Source: Nereocystis luetkeana (lineage: Eukaryota > Sar > Phaeophyceae > Laminariales > Laminariaceae). Taken from it: a DNA stretch of 64,000 bases. The stretch is from positions 7,618,740 to 7,682,739 of the forward strand of contig JARUPZ010000003.1 in NCBI GenBank assembly GCA_031213475.1, given 5' to 3'. Below the pieces are notes generated by a model that saw only the letters and a program-made list of their open reading frames with translations, ran no database searches and was not told where the DNA came from. The position numbers and the translations under genes are program-made. Numbering within the stretch: position 1 is the first letter of the stretch; the number at the start of each line of letters is the position of its first letter. Shown here piece by piece: positions 41,846 through 53,107 of this stretch.

Positions 41846-42670
41846 GTGACCGTACGCAGCCAAAACAAAAAGAGCCGATGGCTAATCCTACGCACTCCCC
41901 TTTCGCTATAGCCTCTTTGAAGCTCCAAACACCGACACGCCTACCACCTACCACCAAAACCGTCACTTCTGCCGCTCACTGCTGCAACTGCCGTAGCAGT
42001 GGGCGTCTTGCCGTCGATGGTGTGCGCAAGCATCCAAAAGCTCGTCGAACGCCCGTCCCCGTACGTACCACAGCAGCAGCAGCAGCAGCGCGTGGGTGTG
42101 GTGCGTGGCCGTACACAGCAGAAAAAGAGCAAACGGAGAGCAATCTTATGAACCGTCTCTAGCTACCCTGGCACTCACCATAAACACCGACACGCCTACC
42201 TACAACCAACCATCAATAGCAGACGCCACTTCTATCACTCACTACGAACTGCTACTGGCGTAGCAGTGGGCGTCCTGCTATCAGTGACGCGCAGAATATC
42301 TAACCGCGTCGACGCCTCCCCGTCGAAGCAGAGCAGCGAGGGAATGGTGACCGTACACAGCAGCAGAAGGCGGCAAGGAGAGCAATCCTACCCTCTCACG
42401 GCACCCCTCCTGCGTCACCAAACAAAGCACCGACAACGCCTCCATCAACCATGTAGTATGTTCAGATGTCAGTTTCTACCACCAAAAAACTCCTGTACCA
42501 GCAATAGTAGCAGTAGGCTTCTTGGCCGTGATTCGACGCTCGAGCACCCAACTCCGTCGCCGCCTGCCCCGCGCGGCCGTACACGGCAGCAAAACGAAAT
42601 CGTGATGGAAGGCCAATCCCTACCTCTTTCGACACCCCTCCCTGATCACTAGAAACCAACACGCCACCCC
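41846..42670. repeat. degenerate tandem array, about 240-bp unit, four units
   Basis: Each unit starts near CCGTACACAGCAGNNNAA (41850, 42110, 42350, 42580). Units then carry GAGCAATCCTA-like and ACACCGACACGCCTACC-like phrases and, where complete, 'GTAGCAGTGGGCGTC'. No coding is supported. Confidence 0.65.
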
Positions 42671-43362
42671 CCAAGCAAGCGAGGACATCCTCATCCACGG
42701 GGCATCGCTAAGGGTAAAACATTCCTGACGGAACATTTTTTTAGCCACGAGGAAAAGAAAAAAAAACGAAAGTTGACATTTTTCGCGAATCGTGATCTTT
42801 TTGACACGAATCGTGACAAACCGCAAACGTTCTGGGAAAAAAAAACCCCAAGACAGATGGATGCCAAGAAATATTCATGATAAACCATCTGTTTTTTTGG
42901 TTTTTGTTTTTGTGGTAAAAACGTTACGTATATAAAAAAAAACGACGTACTGAAGAAACGTTATTGTACGACTTTTTTTTTTTTGGTTGTCGTCACGAAT
43001 TAATCGTGCCTTAGTTTTTAGCGTTCAATAGGAACGACCACAAGCAGGTCGAGGGGACGCCTATTACTGGACAATCCTCAAGCACGCAAAAAGAGGATGC
43101 CCTCTACAATGCTACGAGAGCACCAATCAATCCATCCATCAATCAATCAATCACTCACTCAATAAGCAATGCGAGAACAACCTCTACAATATTTGCACCC
43201 TGCCGCCCCGCCCCGGCTTGGTACCATGATCCCATATCTTTTTCCCACCCGGATCTGAGCCGTCCTAACCGACCCTGTGGGCGTCAATTCGGCAATGCAC
43301 CCCGCTCCTGAAAGATCAAATGCGCGCGGGGGGGGGGGAAGGGGCACCCCTGACCAAGTGGG
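42671..43362. other. intergenic, downstream of the minus-strand gene
   Basis: It holds A/T-rich sequence with an ATCA/TCCA microsatellite at about 43123-43160. It would contain the 3' UTR of the minus-strand gene whose stop codon is at 43363-43365. No signal was recognised. Confidence 0.45.
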
Positions 43363-43492
43363 CTAGCGTGTGAGGCCGACGTCCCACTCTTGGAGCATCT
43401 CGGAGGCTGGCAGGAGGGCTAGCGCCAGCGAAGCTTCCCTCGCCACCCGCACCCGGCGGCGACACGCCTCCAGTTCGGACACCAGAGAAACC
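43363..43492 (-). CDS. unrecognised minus-strand gene, last exon (helical C-terminus)
   Basis: The acceptor CCCTCTCTCAG lies at 43493 and the stop TAG at 43363-43365. The exon enters in phase 2. It encodes VSLVSELEACRRRVRVARE then ASLALALLPASEMLQEWDVG and LTR. The Leu/Ala/Arg spacing suggests an amphipathic helix. A neighbouring frame is also open here, but this one has the more protein-like sequence and a terminal stop. It is the end of the gene that begins near 62269. The donor that should join it from 47.3 kb could not be fixed. Confidence 0.5.
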
Positions 43493-44051
43493 CTGAGAGA
43501 GGGAGGGAGGGAGGGAGGGAGGGGAAAACGCCTGGTTAGTAGCCGAGGAAAGAAGGAAGCTTGAACGTACATAAATCTGGGGTTTGTGGAGTGGTATTTT
43601 AAATCGAACTATCAATAGATAGGAGACTCGCTTCTTCGACTGTGGGGAGCTGCAGTTTTACAAGTAAAAAAAACTGGTCGGAAGTTTGGGATATATATAC
43701 ACAACACTAGACAAGAGGCACAACCCCCTGACGGAACGCTTGCACGTCACTTGTGGACAGCTACAGCTTGCTCCGCACCGGCAACCACAACCCGGCCGAA
43801 AGTTTTTGAGGCACGCTCCGTATATGGGGGACACATGTTCGGATGTACTGTATTAATAGGAGCGATGGTAACCGAGGTTGAACTCGCGTGAAGAAGGGGA
43901 GGCGAAGGGCACGGTGGGCTACTACGTGGTGGCAAGAAAACGAGATAAGTCGCTCACAGCGGCACCTAAAAAAAAAAAAGCAGAAGAAGAAAAAAAAAGC
44001 GGGTTGAGATCATGACCCCCCCCCCCCCTCCCCCCCCCCCCCCCCCCCGCC
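43493..44051. other. minus-strand gene intron, C-rich end
   Basis: A (GGGA)n tract at 43500-43522 supplies the pyrimidine tract for the last exon on the minus strand. C runs at about 44016-44048 abut the next family C copy. Confidence 0.5.
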
Positions 44052-44315
44052 CCGAATTTAAATCAACTCGTTGAAGCTGTCATTCATGTGCAAGTCCGCC
44101 TCACAAGCGGTTCTTAGAAGGATGCAGCTCACCCTTCATGCGACTCGCCAGACACCTCGCGGCGCTTCGCGCGTGGTGCAAGCAATGTCTGCCTGGTCGA
44201 TGAAAACCCGACATGCTCCGTCCCGGCATTGTAGGGATGCGAGGGTCTATGGTCATACGACTACGGCCATGCATGAAATCGAGTACATCTCTCCTATCGA
44301 GTACCCCCCCCCCCC
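44052..44315 (+). repeat. family C repeat flanked by C runs on both sides
   Basis: It starts at 'CGAATTTAAATCAACTCG' after a C run and ends with ATCGAGTACATCTCTCCTAT and CGAGTACCCCCC. Confidence 0.78.
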
Positions 44316-44774
44316 CCCTCCCCCTCCTCTCCCCCGTTTTTCACCCTGCAACCCGCGTTTCTAGTGAAAAAAATCCTTGGAATCATAGTCGTGAAAACAA
44401 TGTCAGGTATCGTTTTTTTTGGCAAAGTCAGCAACAAGGGGTTTCATGCCCGTCGACAGTTCTGAAGCCCACGGCGACTTACTCGAAGACGGGCAGTCCA
44501 CACCTTTCACAGATCATGATCTATCTGTCCATCTATATGCAGATCACCCACGTACGTACAGTAGCCCCGCACCCGCCGTTTTGTTTTTAGGGATTGTGCA
44601 GGGTCTGCACACGCAGTGCAACATCCAACCCAGGAAACACGGTGCAACATGCCGTAGTGTAGATCGGGCAGAAGAAAATATGGGGTCCCACCCGGCAAAA
44701 AAAGCTACATTGCACATACAGATCACACAAAAATCGGGAACGTATATATCTGTATGCAAATATCTCGATCATCG

Positions 44775-44940
44775 TGGAGTGGAAATCGATGATCTGTAGA
44801 TGATCTGTTGATGATCTGCACCAGGTGGGCAGATAGTCTACGGTCGGCAGCAAATATCTAGCTTATCGTGAAGTGGAAATCGATGATCTGTTGATGATCC
44901 GCACCAGGTGGGCAGACAGTCTACGGTCGGCAGCCAAACA
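44775..44940. repeat. tandem duplication of an 85-bp segment
   Basis: 'GTGGAGTGGAAATCGATGAT', 'TGATGATCTGCACCAGGTGG' and 'AGTCTACGGTCGGCAGC' occur twice. Confidence 0.75.
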
Positions 44941-45106
44941 GCCGACATAACCAACTACAAAAAAGAGTAGAAGCCGAAGGAGGGAGACGCGCTCTTGTCC
45001 GGAACTCCAGCTGAAACCGTCCCCACAACGTCGGCCAGCCCACGACGAATTATGGGGGGGGGGGGACATATGCGCAATCAGGACCAAAATATGCCTACAT
45101 GCAGCA

Positions 45107-45219
45107 TTACGGGGGACCCTACACTGGTAAATAGGACCAAATGTTGTTAGTAAAAATACATGAATATACAGGTTTTTGTGTGAAATCGCAGGTCCTATTT
45201 ACTATGCCCCCCCGTGATA
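45107..45219. mobile_element. family B MITE
   Basis: It runs TTACGGGGGACCCTACACTG to TTTACTATGCCCCCCCGTGA. TAG follows the right end. Confidence 0.72.
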
Positions 45220-45280
45220 GTAAAAATACTGGAATAAATCCATTGTTGTGTATATTATGATGGGTCCTGGCTGCTGCTAC

Positions 45281-45386
45281 TGCGGGGGGCCATAGTAAAT
45301 GGGACCTACGGCACAGACAAAAACCTATTCATTTTCCCTATTTTTACCCAACAATATTTGGTCCTACTCCTGCCACGGTCCCCAGA
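45281..45386. mobile_element. family B MITE
   Basis: TGCGGGGGGCCATAGTAAAT on the left pairs with a changed right end, TTTGGTCCTACTCCTGCCAC then GGTCCCC. Confidence 0.65.
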
Positions 45387-45519
45387 AGAACCATCCACAG
45401 CAGGGGGTGTCTAACTCGCCGGTATGGGAGGTTGTGCGGGGGAGCTGAATAGTCACACAGACCCAACCCAGGCAACATGCCCTACACGCGGCACAGGTTA
45501 TACGGCGCTCTCGTCCGGC

Positions 45520-45769
45520 AACATGGAGATGATGGCGATGATGATGATGATGATGATGATGATGACGACGACGGTGATGATGATGACCACGACGGTGATG
45601 ATGATGATGATGATGATGATGACGATGGTGATGATGATGATGATGATGATGCTGAGGGTGATGGTGATGATGATGATGATGATGATGATGATGCTGATGC
45701 TGATGATGATGATGATGATGATGATGCTGATGGTGATGGTGATGATGATGATGCTGATGATGATGATGT

Positions 45770-45810
<41 letters not shown>

Positions 45811-45825
45811 GTGGTGGTGATGATG

Positions 45826-45857
<32 letters not shown>

Positions 45858-45860
45858 GCA
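45520..45860. repeat. long interrupted (ATG)n microsatellite
   Basis: About 340 bp of ATG/GAT units with GCT, GGT and ACG interruptions. It lets all six frames stay open (Met, Asp, His, Ser, Ile runs), none of which is meaningful. It lies in an intron of the minus-strand gene. Confidence 0.92.
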
Positions 45861-46089
45861 TCGTACCACTCACGAGGCGTCCAGCGACAAAGGTTCTTGC
45901 GTACTGATATCAAATTTGAGAAATAAATAAATTTTAACAAATTTGAGCCTCCACGGCGTCCTTACCGGGCAGATTTTGTACTCGTATGTAACTGGGCATG
46001 ATGCGCACGTATACGTATTACGAGATGCGTGTAGCAAGCATCAGTCGGGTTCAAACGTTCGTCCCAGTTGAATTCCGCATTCTTCTTAC

Positions 46090-46285
46090 CCTGGGGGTGG
46101 GGGGGGTGGGGGGGTGTACTCGTTATCATGCATGGCCGTAGTCGTATGACCATAGACCCTCGACCCTCGCATCCCTGGGGGGGGGGGGGGGGGGGAGGGG
46201 GGGGGGTACTCAATAGGAGAGATGTACTCGATCTCATGCATGACCGTAGTCGTATGACCATAGATCCCTGGGGGGGGGGGGGGGA
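46090..46285 (-). repeat. two minus-oriented family C 3' ends between G runs
   Basis: Two copies of the last 60-80 bp of family C ('CATGCATGGCCGTAGTCGTA' and 'CATGCATGACCGTAGTCGTA') are separated and flanked by G runs. Confidence 0.75.
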
Positions 46286-46574
46286 CATATGACTGAAGCC
46301 TCAGAAAAATAGGGTGAACCTCTATCGTGGAACGTCTCACACCAGATAATTATCCGCCCTCAAACAACCACTGTAGAACAATCGAGCGGGAATCGATCAG
46401 AGCAGGGGACTTGGAAAGATTAAAACGAAACAAAACAAAAAACTCTGCCCCAGTTACCTCGAAGCATCACTGTACCCGGCCCTCTTCTGGTACCCCGACC
46501 GGTAGGAAGGTTGGCAGGTTTTCTCGTACCGACTGCAGAATTGACGGCGGGAACCCCCTCCACCCCCTTCCCCC

Positions 46575-47120
46575 CCTATTATTGTATAGGTTGGTTTGGC
46601 GTCGGTTGGCAACGACACTGTAAAACATGCCGCTCACTACATGAGATGGATCACCACGGTGCCGCTTTTGTATTTCTTTTTCTTTCTTGGCGGTCGGTCA
46701 CAGCAGGTTGTCTACGTGGATAACTCATCTGTGCGAGGTGAACGACCTTTACTCCGCGCAAGGGGGAATGGTCGTATCAAGTAGTGTTCATGGTGAGGCA
46801 CCCAAGAGGCAGTTACATCGTACTCCCTCCCCATGCTGTCTCTGGAAGTGGCTACACCGGAAATTGAAATAACTCATTGAAGCTGTCTTCCATATGCAAG
46901 TCTGCCGCACGAGCGGTTCTCGGTAGGATGTAGCTCACCCTTCATGCGACTCGCCCGACACCTCACGTTTCGCTTCGCGCTTGGTGCAAGCAATGTCTGC
47001 CTGGTCGGTGAAAACCCGACATGCTCCGTCCCGGCATCGTAGGGATGCGAGGGGCTATGGTCATACGACTACGCCCATGCATGAGATCGAGTACACCCCC
47101 CCTATGGAATACACCCCCCC
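46575..47120 (+). repeat. family C repeat, near full length
   Basis: It starts CTATTATTGTATAGGTTGGT after C-rich sequence and has GGCGTCGGTTGGCAACGACA, a T-rich region, 'TACACCGGAAATTGAAATAA' and 'GGTCGGTGAAAACCCGAC'. It ends 'ATCGAGTACACCCCCC'. At about 540 bp it is the reference copy for the family in this window. Confidence 0.82.
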
Positions 47121-47129
47121 CCCCCCCAA

Positions 47130-47245
47130 CTGTTGGATGTATCCCAATTAGGAGTAGGAACGGTGCTCCGTCTCGAAAGGGATGCGTGGTCAATGGTCAA
47201 ATGACTAAGGCAAGCAACAAATGCGTACGCCCCCCCCCCCCGCCC
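47130..47245 (+). repeat. second poly(C)-ended repeat (family E)
   Basis: It contains AGGAACGGTGCTCCGTCTCG, 'GGATGCGTGGTCAATGGTCA' and CAACAAATGCGTACGC, followed by a C run. Other copies are at 50640-50712 and, reversed, 51160-51262. Confidence 0.72.
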
Positions 47246-47291
47246 CCGCCCCCGCCCCCTCCCCTACCAAACCCTAACCCCAACCCAACGC

Positions 47292-47415
47292 GTTCTCCTC
47301 GTGGAACGCCGATTTCGAGGCGGTGCGTTTCTCTGGCTTGCCTGTTGTCGTCGCCCGTCCGTTGGGACAGGTCCAGCGGGAAAGCCCGGTCTAGGGCACC
47401 CTCCAGGTCTTGGTC
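47292..47415 (-). CDS. unrecognised minus-strand gene, exon 7
   Basis: A strong acceptor (TTTTTTTCGGCCGCGTTATTG then CAG) lies just above 47415. Phase 0 entry matches the 49770 exon. It encodes DQDLEGALDRAFPLDLSQR, then TGDDNRQARETHRLEIGVPR. The lower boundary is uncertain because several weak GT sites follow near 47260-47300. The sequence is charged and probably helical. No domain was recognised. Confidence 0.55.
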
Positions 47416-47484
47416 CTGCAATAACGCGGCCGAAAAAAATCGACGAAACGCAACGCAAAAAGGGGAGTCACATATACATCACTA

Positions 47485-47790
47485 AACATATATATATAGT
47501 ATATATATTATATATATATATAGATGTATACGTATGCTTGTCAAATTTTCGTACTTTTGCCAACTTTTCTCGTCGTACACAGCACTTTTCGGCGAAACAC
47601 CAATTGCTCGGGCACATGAAGCCCTGCCGGACACATTGGTCCAGGTCTCGGCGCGATCCGTGCACTCTTATATATATAATATATTTATATATGGGGGCGA
47701 CGGGTTGGACTGACACACTCGGGCACGTTGAAGTGTGGTTAGCTTCAAAGCTACCTGGTATATATATATATATATATATCATCTATGTTC
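47485..47790. repeat. (TA)n stretches in intron
   Basis: TATATA tracts lie at about 47491-47525, 47668-47690 and 47758-47780. Confidence 0.8.
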
Positions 47791-48030
47791 ATTTTTAAAA
47801 CATACTGCAACCAATCCGCGGGGTGATGAACAAAACAAAAAAACAAGCTTACATACAAATGATGGACGTTGGAAGTTTATCTCAACAGCTTTATTGATTC
47901 CAGTAAACGCCCCGTGGTGGGAGAAAAAAACTGCCCCGTGCTTTCGGTTGTCCTTAAAGATCTATCTGGCGGTATTTTTGTAGACAGGGGGGTATACTCT
48001 CGTATGGAGTGGTCCGTACGAACTTTTGCC

Positions 48031-48531
48031 GGTTAGGCCACTTCTTATGCAGTCGGATTTGCGGTCAGTTGGAAAATGGTGCTATCAGCACGTTCGCACG
48101 AGCTTTTGCCCCGAAAAGGTGCGAAACTGCTGTTTCTCGCCTCAGAATGACTATTAGGACTCTTCTCCAATACCTATCTAGAGCCGCTTCCCGCTTCTCC
48201 CGGTGCCTAGTTGCAAGAATTCACCTTCGGTGCTTTTCCGATCCAACTGGGTCAAATACGATTACGATCAGGGATCGGATCGCAAAAAACGTTTTTTTCC
48301 GATCCAATCGGGGATTGTAATCGTATTTGACCCATTGGATCGGAAAAACACCGAGGGTGCCTGGAGAAGCGGGAAACGGCTCTAGATAGGTCTTGGAGAA
48401 GAGTCCTAATAGTCATTCTGAGGCGAGAAACAGCAGTTTCGCTCCTTTTCGGGGCAAAAACTCGTGCGAACGTGCCGATTGCACCATTTCCAACAGACTG
48501 CAAATCCGACTGCACAAGAAGCGGCCTTACC
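48031..48531. mobile_element. 500-bp foldback palindrome
   Basis: The left arm, starting GTTAGGCCACTTCTTATGCA, is matched in reverse complement by the right arm ending GACTGCACAAGAAGCGGCCT. Both arms contain GAGAAGAGTCCTAATAGTCA-type sequence and CGATCCAA/TTGGATCG near the centre at about 48285. Arm divergence is low, and there is almost no spacer. The right end runs into a TACCAGGTA (48528). No coding capacity; it is a non-autonomous foldback or an inverted duplication. Confidence 0.75.
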
Positions 48532-49769
48532 AGGTACTTATTGATTTTCCCGGAGGTTTGTACCTTTTTTTTTCCTTCATGTTCGAAACCATGCAAACTT
48601 CAATACTGGCGCTTTTCGGACCCTCTCTTGCTGTCTTTATCTTCGAAGAATGTTTTGGCGTTCATCACCGTGGCGCGTTATCACCCCCCCGCTTTCGAAG
48701 CTCTCCCGTTTTTCTCCTCATTGGAAACGTTTAGACGCAACGCCCCCACGTACGTGCTGTGATGTGCTCCTGATGGAAGTAGAGACCAGTGTAGACAGCA
48801 TACGAGCACCATGCGCCCAAGGTGCGGGTACCGCCAAAAAATCGGTTGATACGCGCAGTTTTTGCGGGCTGCGTCCATGCGTCGGTCGAGCGTGTTCTAC
48901 GGTAGGAGCAGTGGTAGTACAAGCAGTAGTGCTGTAGTACGGTAGTAGCTTCCTCAAGGACCAAAATACATGCATGATCGAGGACATACAGTAGTGAGTG
49001 GGTATGCGCATATAGTATTAATCGTGGCTTCCTCGTCAAGGACAAAAGGACATGCATGGCCGAGGACATACACAGTCCCTGGTAGGTATGTGACCACACC
49101 TTGGACGCGGAACGACTGTACCCGGTAAAACCATTGCCAGCCAGTGCGACCCTCTCGCTCCCACTCGCACCTCGGGTCATATACGGCCCCACAGCAGCAG
49201 AGTACAGCACTCTGGCAGTATGGCTGTGAGGCAAGCGTACGCATAATGCGCCAGCAGCTGGAGTCGGCTGCTGCTTCGATAGCTCTAGGCATGACAGACA
49301 CGCTTCTCTCTCAACCCCGACGAAAGGGCTGGCTTTCGCCCACGTCTGCGTACATACATGTGTGTGTGTTCTTCACATGAAATCGTCCCTTTCTACCCAT
49401 GTTTGTTTTTCAAGCAGGGCAAAAAATCATCGTCCCGATTTTTGCCGATTCCGATTGCGATTCCGATTCCGATTCAAATCGCTCCGACGAATTGGGTGGA
49501 TCGGCTCAGATTCACAGCCCCACTTTACGGGGATCATGTCCCAGACCAGATAATCGGGCGCATGATAGGTGTACACCGGAAATAGGCATATATGGATACG
49601 GACGCAAGGAGCAATCACAAACAGCGGACAACGCGGCATCCAGATAGTCGGGAGGGGGAGGAGGGGGAGGAGGAGGAGGAGGAGGAGGAGGAGGAGGAGA
49701 AGGAGGAGGAGGAGGAGGAGGAGGAGGAGGAGGAGGAGGAGGACGAACCAAAAGGAGACGGCCGCTTAC
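48532..49769. other. minus-strand gene intron 6, GGA microsatellite
   Basis: It includes two related 70-bp segments with CATGCATG(A/G)(T/C)CGAGGACATACA (about 48970 and 49053) and a (GGA)n tract at 49655-49742. Nothing else was recognised. Confidence 0.5.
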
Positions 49770-49839
49770 CGCACGAGTCGCCGCCACCTGGAGTTGCCGC
49801 TGCGCCACCCCTCGAGACGGCGAAACCATGCGCGCTTGG
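49770..49839 (-). CDS. unrecognised minus-strand gene, exon 6
   Basis: The acceptor CCCCTGTGCAG and donor GTGCG|GTAAGC are both good. The exon enters in phase 2 and leaves in phase 0, matching exons 5 and 7. It encodes QARMVSPSRGVAQRQLQVA then ATRA and continues into exon 7 as ATRA|DQDLEGALD. Another open frame across this stretch (Gly/Ala-rich) is longer but does not match phases on both sides. Confidence 0.58.
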
Positions 49840-50139
49840 CTGCACAGGGGCCGCGTGTTGGTCCAGACCACCACCAAAAACGACGCGAGACGGACGGAGG
49901 AAAACAGGAACATATGGGAGGGAGGGGAGGGGGGAGGAGGGGCGGGGGAGGGAGGGAGGGAGGGAGGGAGGGAGGGAGGGAGGGAGGGAGGGAGGGAGGG
50001 AAGGAGGGAAAATAAGCGTGTTGACGCTATGACCGTACACCATTTTACCTGTCCGAAATAGACTTGTCGACCAGAGATACACTAAGGTCGCTGTGTGCAA
50101 AATACCAGGTACTCTTCGACCCCCCTCCCCTTTTAATAT
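49840..50139. repeat. GGGA microsatellite
   Basis: GGGA/GGGAGGGA units run 49916-50010, giving Glu/Gly/Arg or Pro/Ser/Leu shadow frames. TACCAGGTA lies at 50103. Confidence 0.8.
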
Positions 50140-50640
50140 TTATAGGTTGGTTTGGCGTCGGTTGGCAACGACACTGTAAAACATGCCGCTCACAACGTGA
50201 GCTAGGCAACCATTGTACCAGGTACTGTTTTTTTTTTTCTATTCCGGAAGGTCACTGGCGATAGAGCTATACCTCGTTTGCGCGGGGTGGGGCACCTTTA
50301 CTCCGCACAAGGGGGGTGATCGCATCACGCACCAGGTAGTGTTTATGGTAAGGCACCCACCCCATTTTGGTATCTAGAAGTGGTTACACGAGTAAATATT
50401 TAACTCATTGAAGCTGTCATCCGTGTGCAAGTCCGACTCATAAGCGGTTTTTAGTAGGGTGCAGTTCACCCTTCATGCGACTCGCCAAACACCTCACGTT
50501 TCGCTTCGCGCTTGGTGCAAGCAATGTCTGCCAGATCGGTGAAAACCCGACGTGCTCCGTCCCGGCATTCTAGAGACGCAAGCGTCTATGATCCTACGAC
50601 AACCACCATACATGATATCGAGTACACCCCCCCCCGGTTG
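50140..50640 (+). repeat. family C repeat, near full length, with two TACCAGG insertions
   Basis: It starts TATTTATAGGTTGGTTTGGC and ends ATATCGAGTACACCCCCC. Compared with the copies at 1421 and 46575 it carries short insertions at 50216 (TACCAGGTA) and about 50330 (CACCAGGTA). Confidence 0.8.
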
Positions 50641-50775
50641 GAAAGGGATGCGTGATCAATGGTCAAAGAACTAAGGCAAGCAACAAATGAGTACGCCCCC
50701 CCCCCCCCCCCACCTTCACGTCTGTGGTCTAACGACTGCGGCCATGCATGACATGAGCCTCCCCTCCCCCCCCCC
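50640..50775 (+). repeat. family E repeat followed by a family C 3' end, each with a C run
   Basis: 'GGATGCGTGATCAATGGTCA' to GAGTACGCC plus a C run (50640-50712), then 'GGTCTAACGACTGCGGCCAT' to ATGAGCCTCCCC and a second C run (to about 50785). Confidence 0.65.
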
Positions 50776-51159
50776 CCCCCCCCCGCTGCCCGGGTGGTTT
50801 CTTTGCTGTACGTACCGAACGCACCAGGCACGGCCCACCAGTTGGAAGATCTTGCGCGCGCGCATATTTTTCTGGCGGGGAAATTTGTTTTTTCAAAAGG
50901 CAATAAACGGCCCGGCCCGTGTTCTATTTTGGTTCGGCTATTTTGTCCAGACGACACCCACTCCCTTTTCCCGGACACACCACGCCGAACGCAACACAAC
51001 ATACGCCCGACCGACTCGCTACGAGAGAAAAAAACAAGAAAACACGCAATTCAAGCGGCAGCTACCTGAAAGAGCAATATCACCCCATCATGAACGCCCG
51101 AGCAACTACTGTACGTACAGTACCAAGGGCCCGCCTGTCATACAGGGGGAGGCGTTAGG

Positions 51160-51262
51160 GGGGGGGGGGGGGAGGGGCGTACTTCTGTGTTGCTTGCCTT
51201 CGTCCTTTGACCATTGACCACGCATCCCTTTCGAGACGGAGCGCCGTTCCTACTCCACATGG
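51160..51262 (-). repeat. family E repeat, minus orientation
   Basis: A G run at about 51155-51172 (C on the minus strand) precedes GGGGCGTACTTCTGTGTTGC, 'TTGACCATTGACCACGCATC' and CGAGACGGAGCGCCGTTCCT. Confidence 0.7.
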
Positions 51263-51409
51263 AGACACTTCCACAATAGTTGAGGCACTTACTACGTTGG
51301 TTCCATATATTACATAGAGACTTTGCGCTAGTCTTATCCCCTTTCCTGTTTTTCACCGCTTGTGGCCACCATCTATCGCCCACAGTGGGATGCCGATCGT
51401 TTGCTCGCT

Positions 51410-51673
51410 CGGGGGGGGGGGGGGGGGGGGGGGGGGGGAAGCGTGCCGCAACGGTCTTCCTCAGTAGTTAGGGGCATACCATCCTGGGGAAAAACACAAA
51501 GGACCGTTGAAGACCAAGCGGACCTTAATGTTCATCGCACAGAGTCGTAGAGGTAAACGATACAGGGAGGTGGTAGCACTGGTTTGACCATAAATATTTC
51601 TGGGTGGGGGCGTGCTCCCAACCGAGGATCTGCCCTAATCTACCTACCTACCCACCTACCCCCACATGCGTTG

Positions 51674-51738
<65 letters not shown>

Positions 51739-51745
51739 CACTACT
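51410..51745. repeat. poly(G) run and (CTA)n microsatellite
   Basis: A G run lies at 51412-51438 and CTA/TAC repeats at 51675-51740. Confidence 0.9.
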
Positions 51746-51802
51746 ACGAGAGAGAGACCCCCCCCCCTCTCCCCTCCCCTCCTCCCCCGCCTGTCCGCCT
51801 AC

Positions 51803-51940
51803 CTGAAGCATCGCGCCAAGGACGTCAGGGCGCGAGCGCGCCCGAGGTCGCCGGGAGCGCTCGAGCGCGGCGCGCCGGCGTTAAAACCCTTAGGCGACAA
51901 CCAAGAAGGGATAGGAGATTCGGTTCCCACCCAGCTGGAA
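51803..51940 (-). CDS. unrecognised minus-strand gene, exon 5
   Basis: The acceptor follows CTTCTGCCGGATCTCTCGCCAG, split as CTTCTGCCGG and ATCTCTCGCCAG. The donor is CTTCAG|GTAGGC. Entry and exit are both phase 2. It encodes SSWVGTESPIPSWLSPKGF, then NAGAPRSSAPGDLGRARALT and SLARCF. Ser/Pro/Arg-rich and probably disordered. A shorter alternative starts after CGCCTAAG in the same frame. Confidence 0.52.
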
Positions 51941-52564
51941 CTGGCGAGAGATCCGGCAGAAGGAAAAAACGGGGGGGGGGGGGGGGGGGGGGGAGAGCGG
52001 AGGGTTAGGATATTATAAATTACATACCTCGTGTATTTTCGGAGACGTTTCCGATTCGTACTATTAATATCTACCAGGCATGTCTGTGTTGAAAGTTTTC
52101 GAAACACATTTTTGAGGTTTTGTGATGGCTTACTGGACTACCGTACCCGGTCATGCCTTCACGTCTTCAGCCATGTTTTGTTTTGCCCTTTTCCCCTATG
52201 TCCTCTTCGTTCCTCGGCTTGCACTCACTTCTCCCGTAGGCGTAGGTCAGGGCCAGTCACTATCGTAGGTCAGGGCCCATACATGCTGCCTCAGCACGTC
52301 GAGTGATAGGGTTAGGGTGGGTTTCGGTTTCGTGTCGGACGGCCCTCGACCAAAGCCACTGCCAAGCGCCGCGATACCGTGCGCTGGGGCACACACCGCC
52401 TGCCAAGGCACTCGACTCCGCACCCCCCCCTCCCATTAACAGATTCGATGAAAGCTACAAAAAAAAACACACACACACACACACACACACATCTTTTGCT
52501 TCGCTACGCATGCACACGTGAATGCATTGCTGCTCCCTCCCGACGCACGCGCAAATACAAAAAT

Positions 52565-52613
<49 letters not shown>

Positions 52614-52859
52614 TACGTATATACCATACACGAAGACAAGTCATTCGCGCACAACACAAAAGCGGTTCGAACAATGTCTCGACGAAAGCCGGCAAAAACG
52701 GCCGACACACATCCGTAAGAGGGCAGAAAAAAGGCGCCCTCTCGCTCACCATTGCCCTCCACGCGACGCCTGCAGACCATCGCCACCACCACCACCACCG
52801 CCGCCACCGCCGCCAGCACCACCACCACCACCAGCACCACCACCAGCACCACCACCCCC
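51941..52859. repeat. minus-strand gene intron 4 with CA and CT microsatellites
   Basis: A G run lies at 51970-51992, (CA)n at 52467-52490 and (CT)n at 52567-52611. Nothing else was recognised. Confidence 0.6.
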
Positions 52860-53107
52860 CCCCCAACCCCCTCCTCCGCCCCCGATTGCGATCGAGCCCC
52901 CTTGCCCGTGCGGCGCGCTGCCGGAGAAGCCACCACCGCCGCCGCCGCCGCCGCCGCTGCCCCGGTAAGACATGTCAGAAGCGCCTCGTTTAACGCGCAT
53001 CCACTGCCCTTCGCCGTCCCTAAGCAGGAGCACGTGAGACCCGTACACGAATTCGTCCCAGGCGTCGAGTCGAGATCGGAGCCCTCCGTTCCGGCCTTCG
53101 ACGAGGT
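52860..53107 (-). CDS. unrecognised minus-strand gene, exon 4 (lower boundary uncertain)
   Basis: The acceptor CTCGCTTTGTTCAG lies just above 53107, and entry is in phase 1. It encodes LVEGRNGGLRSRLDAWDEF, VYGSHVLLLRDGEGQWMRVK and RGASDMSYRG, then a long Gly tract written in GGC/GGT repeats (52780-52975 region) with FSGSAPHGQGG inside it. The first 60 residues read as ordinary folded-protein sequence. A plus-strand frame over the same stretch ends in a GTAAGA donor-like site, so the strand choice rests on phase matches with the neighbouring minus-strand exons. No convincing donor was found. Confidence 0.5.

Noticed and set aside
45424-45930. Long Met, Asp, His, Ser and Ile frames
   Set aside because: They are translations of an (ATG)n microsatellite in all frames.
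47268-47290. Telomere-like CCCTAACCCC sequence
   Set aside because: Only two imperfect units are present, so it is not an interstitial telomeric array.
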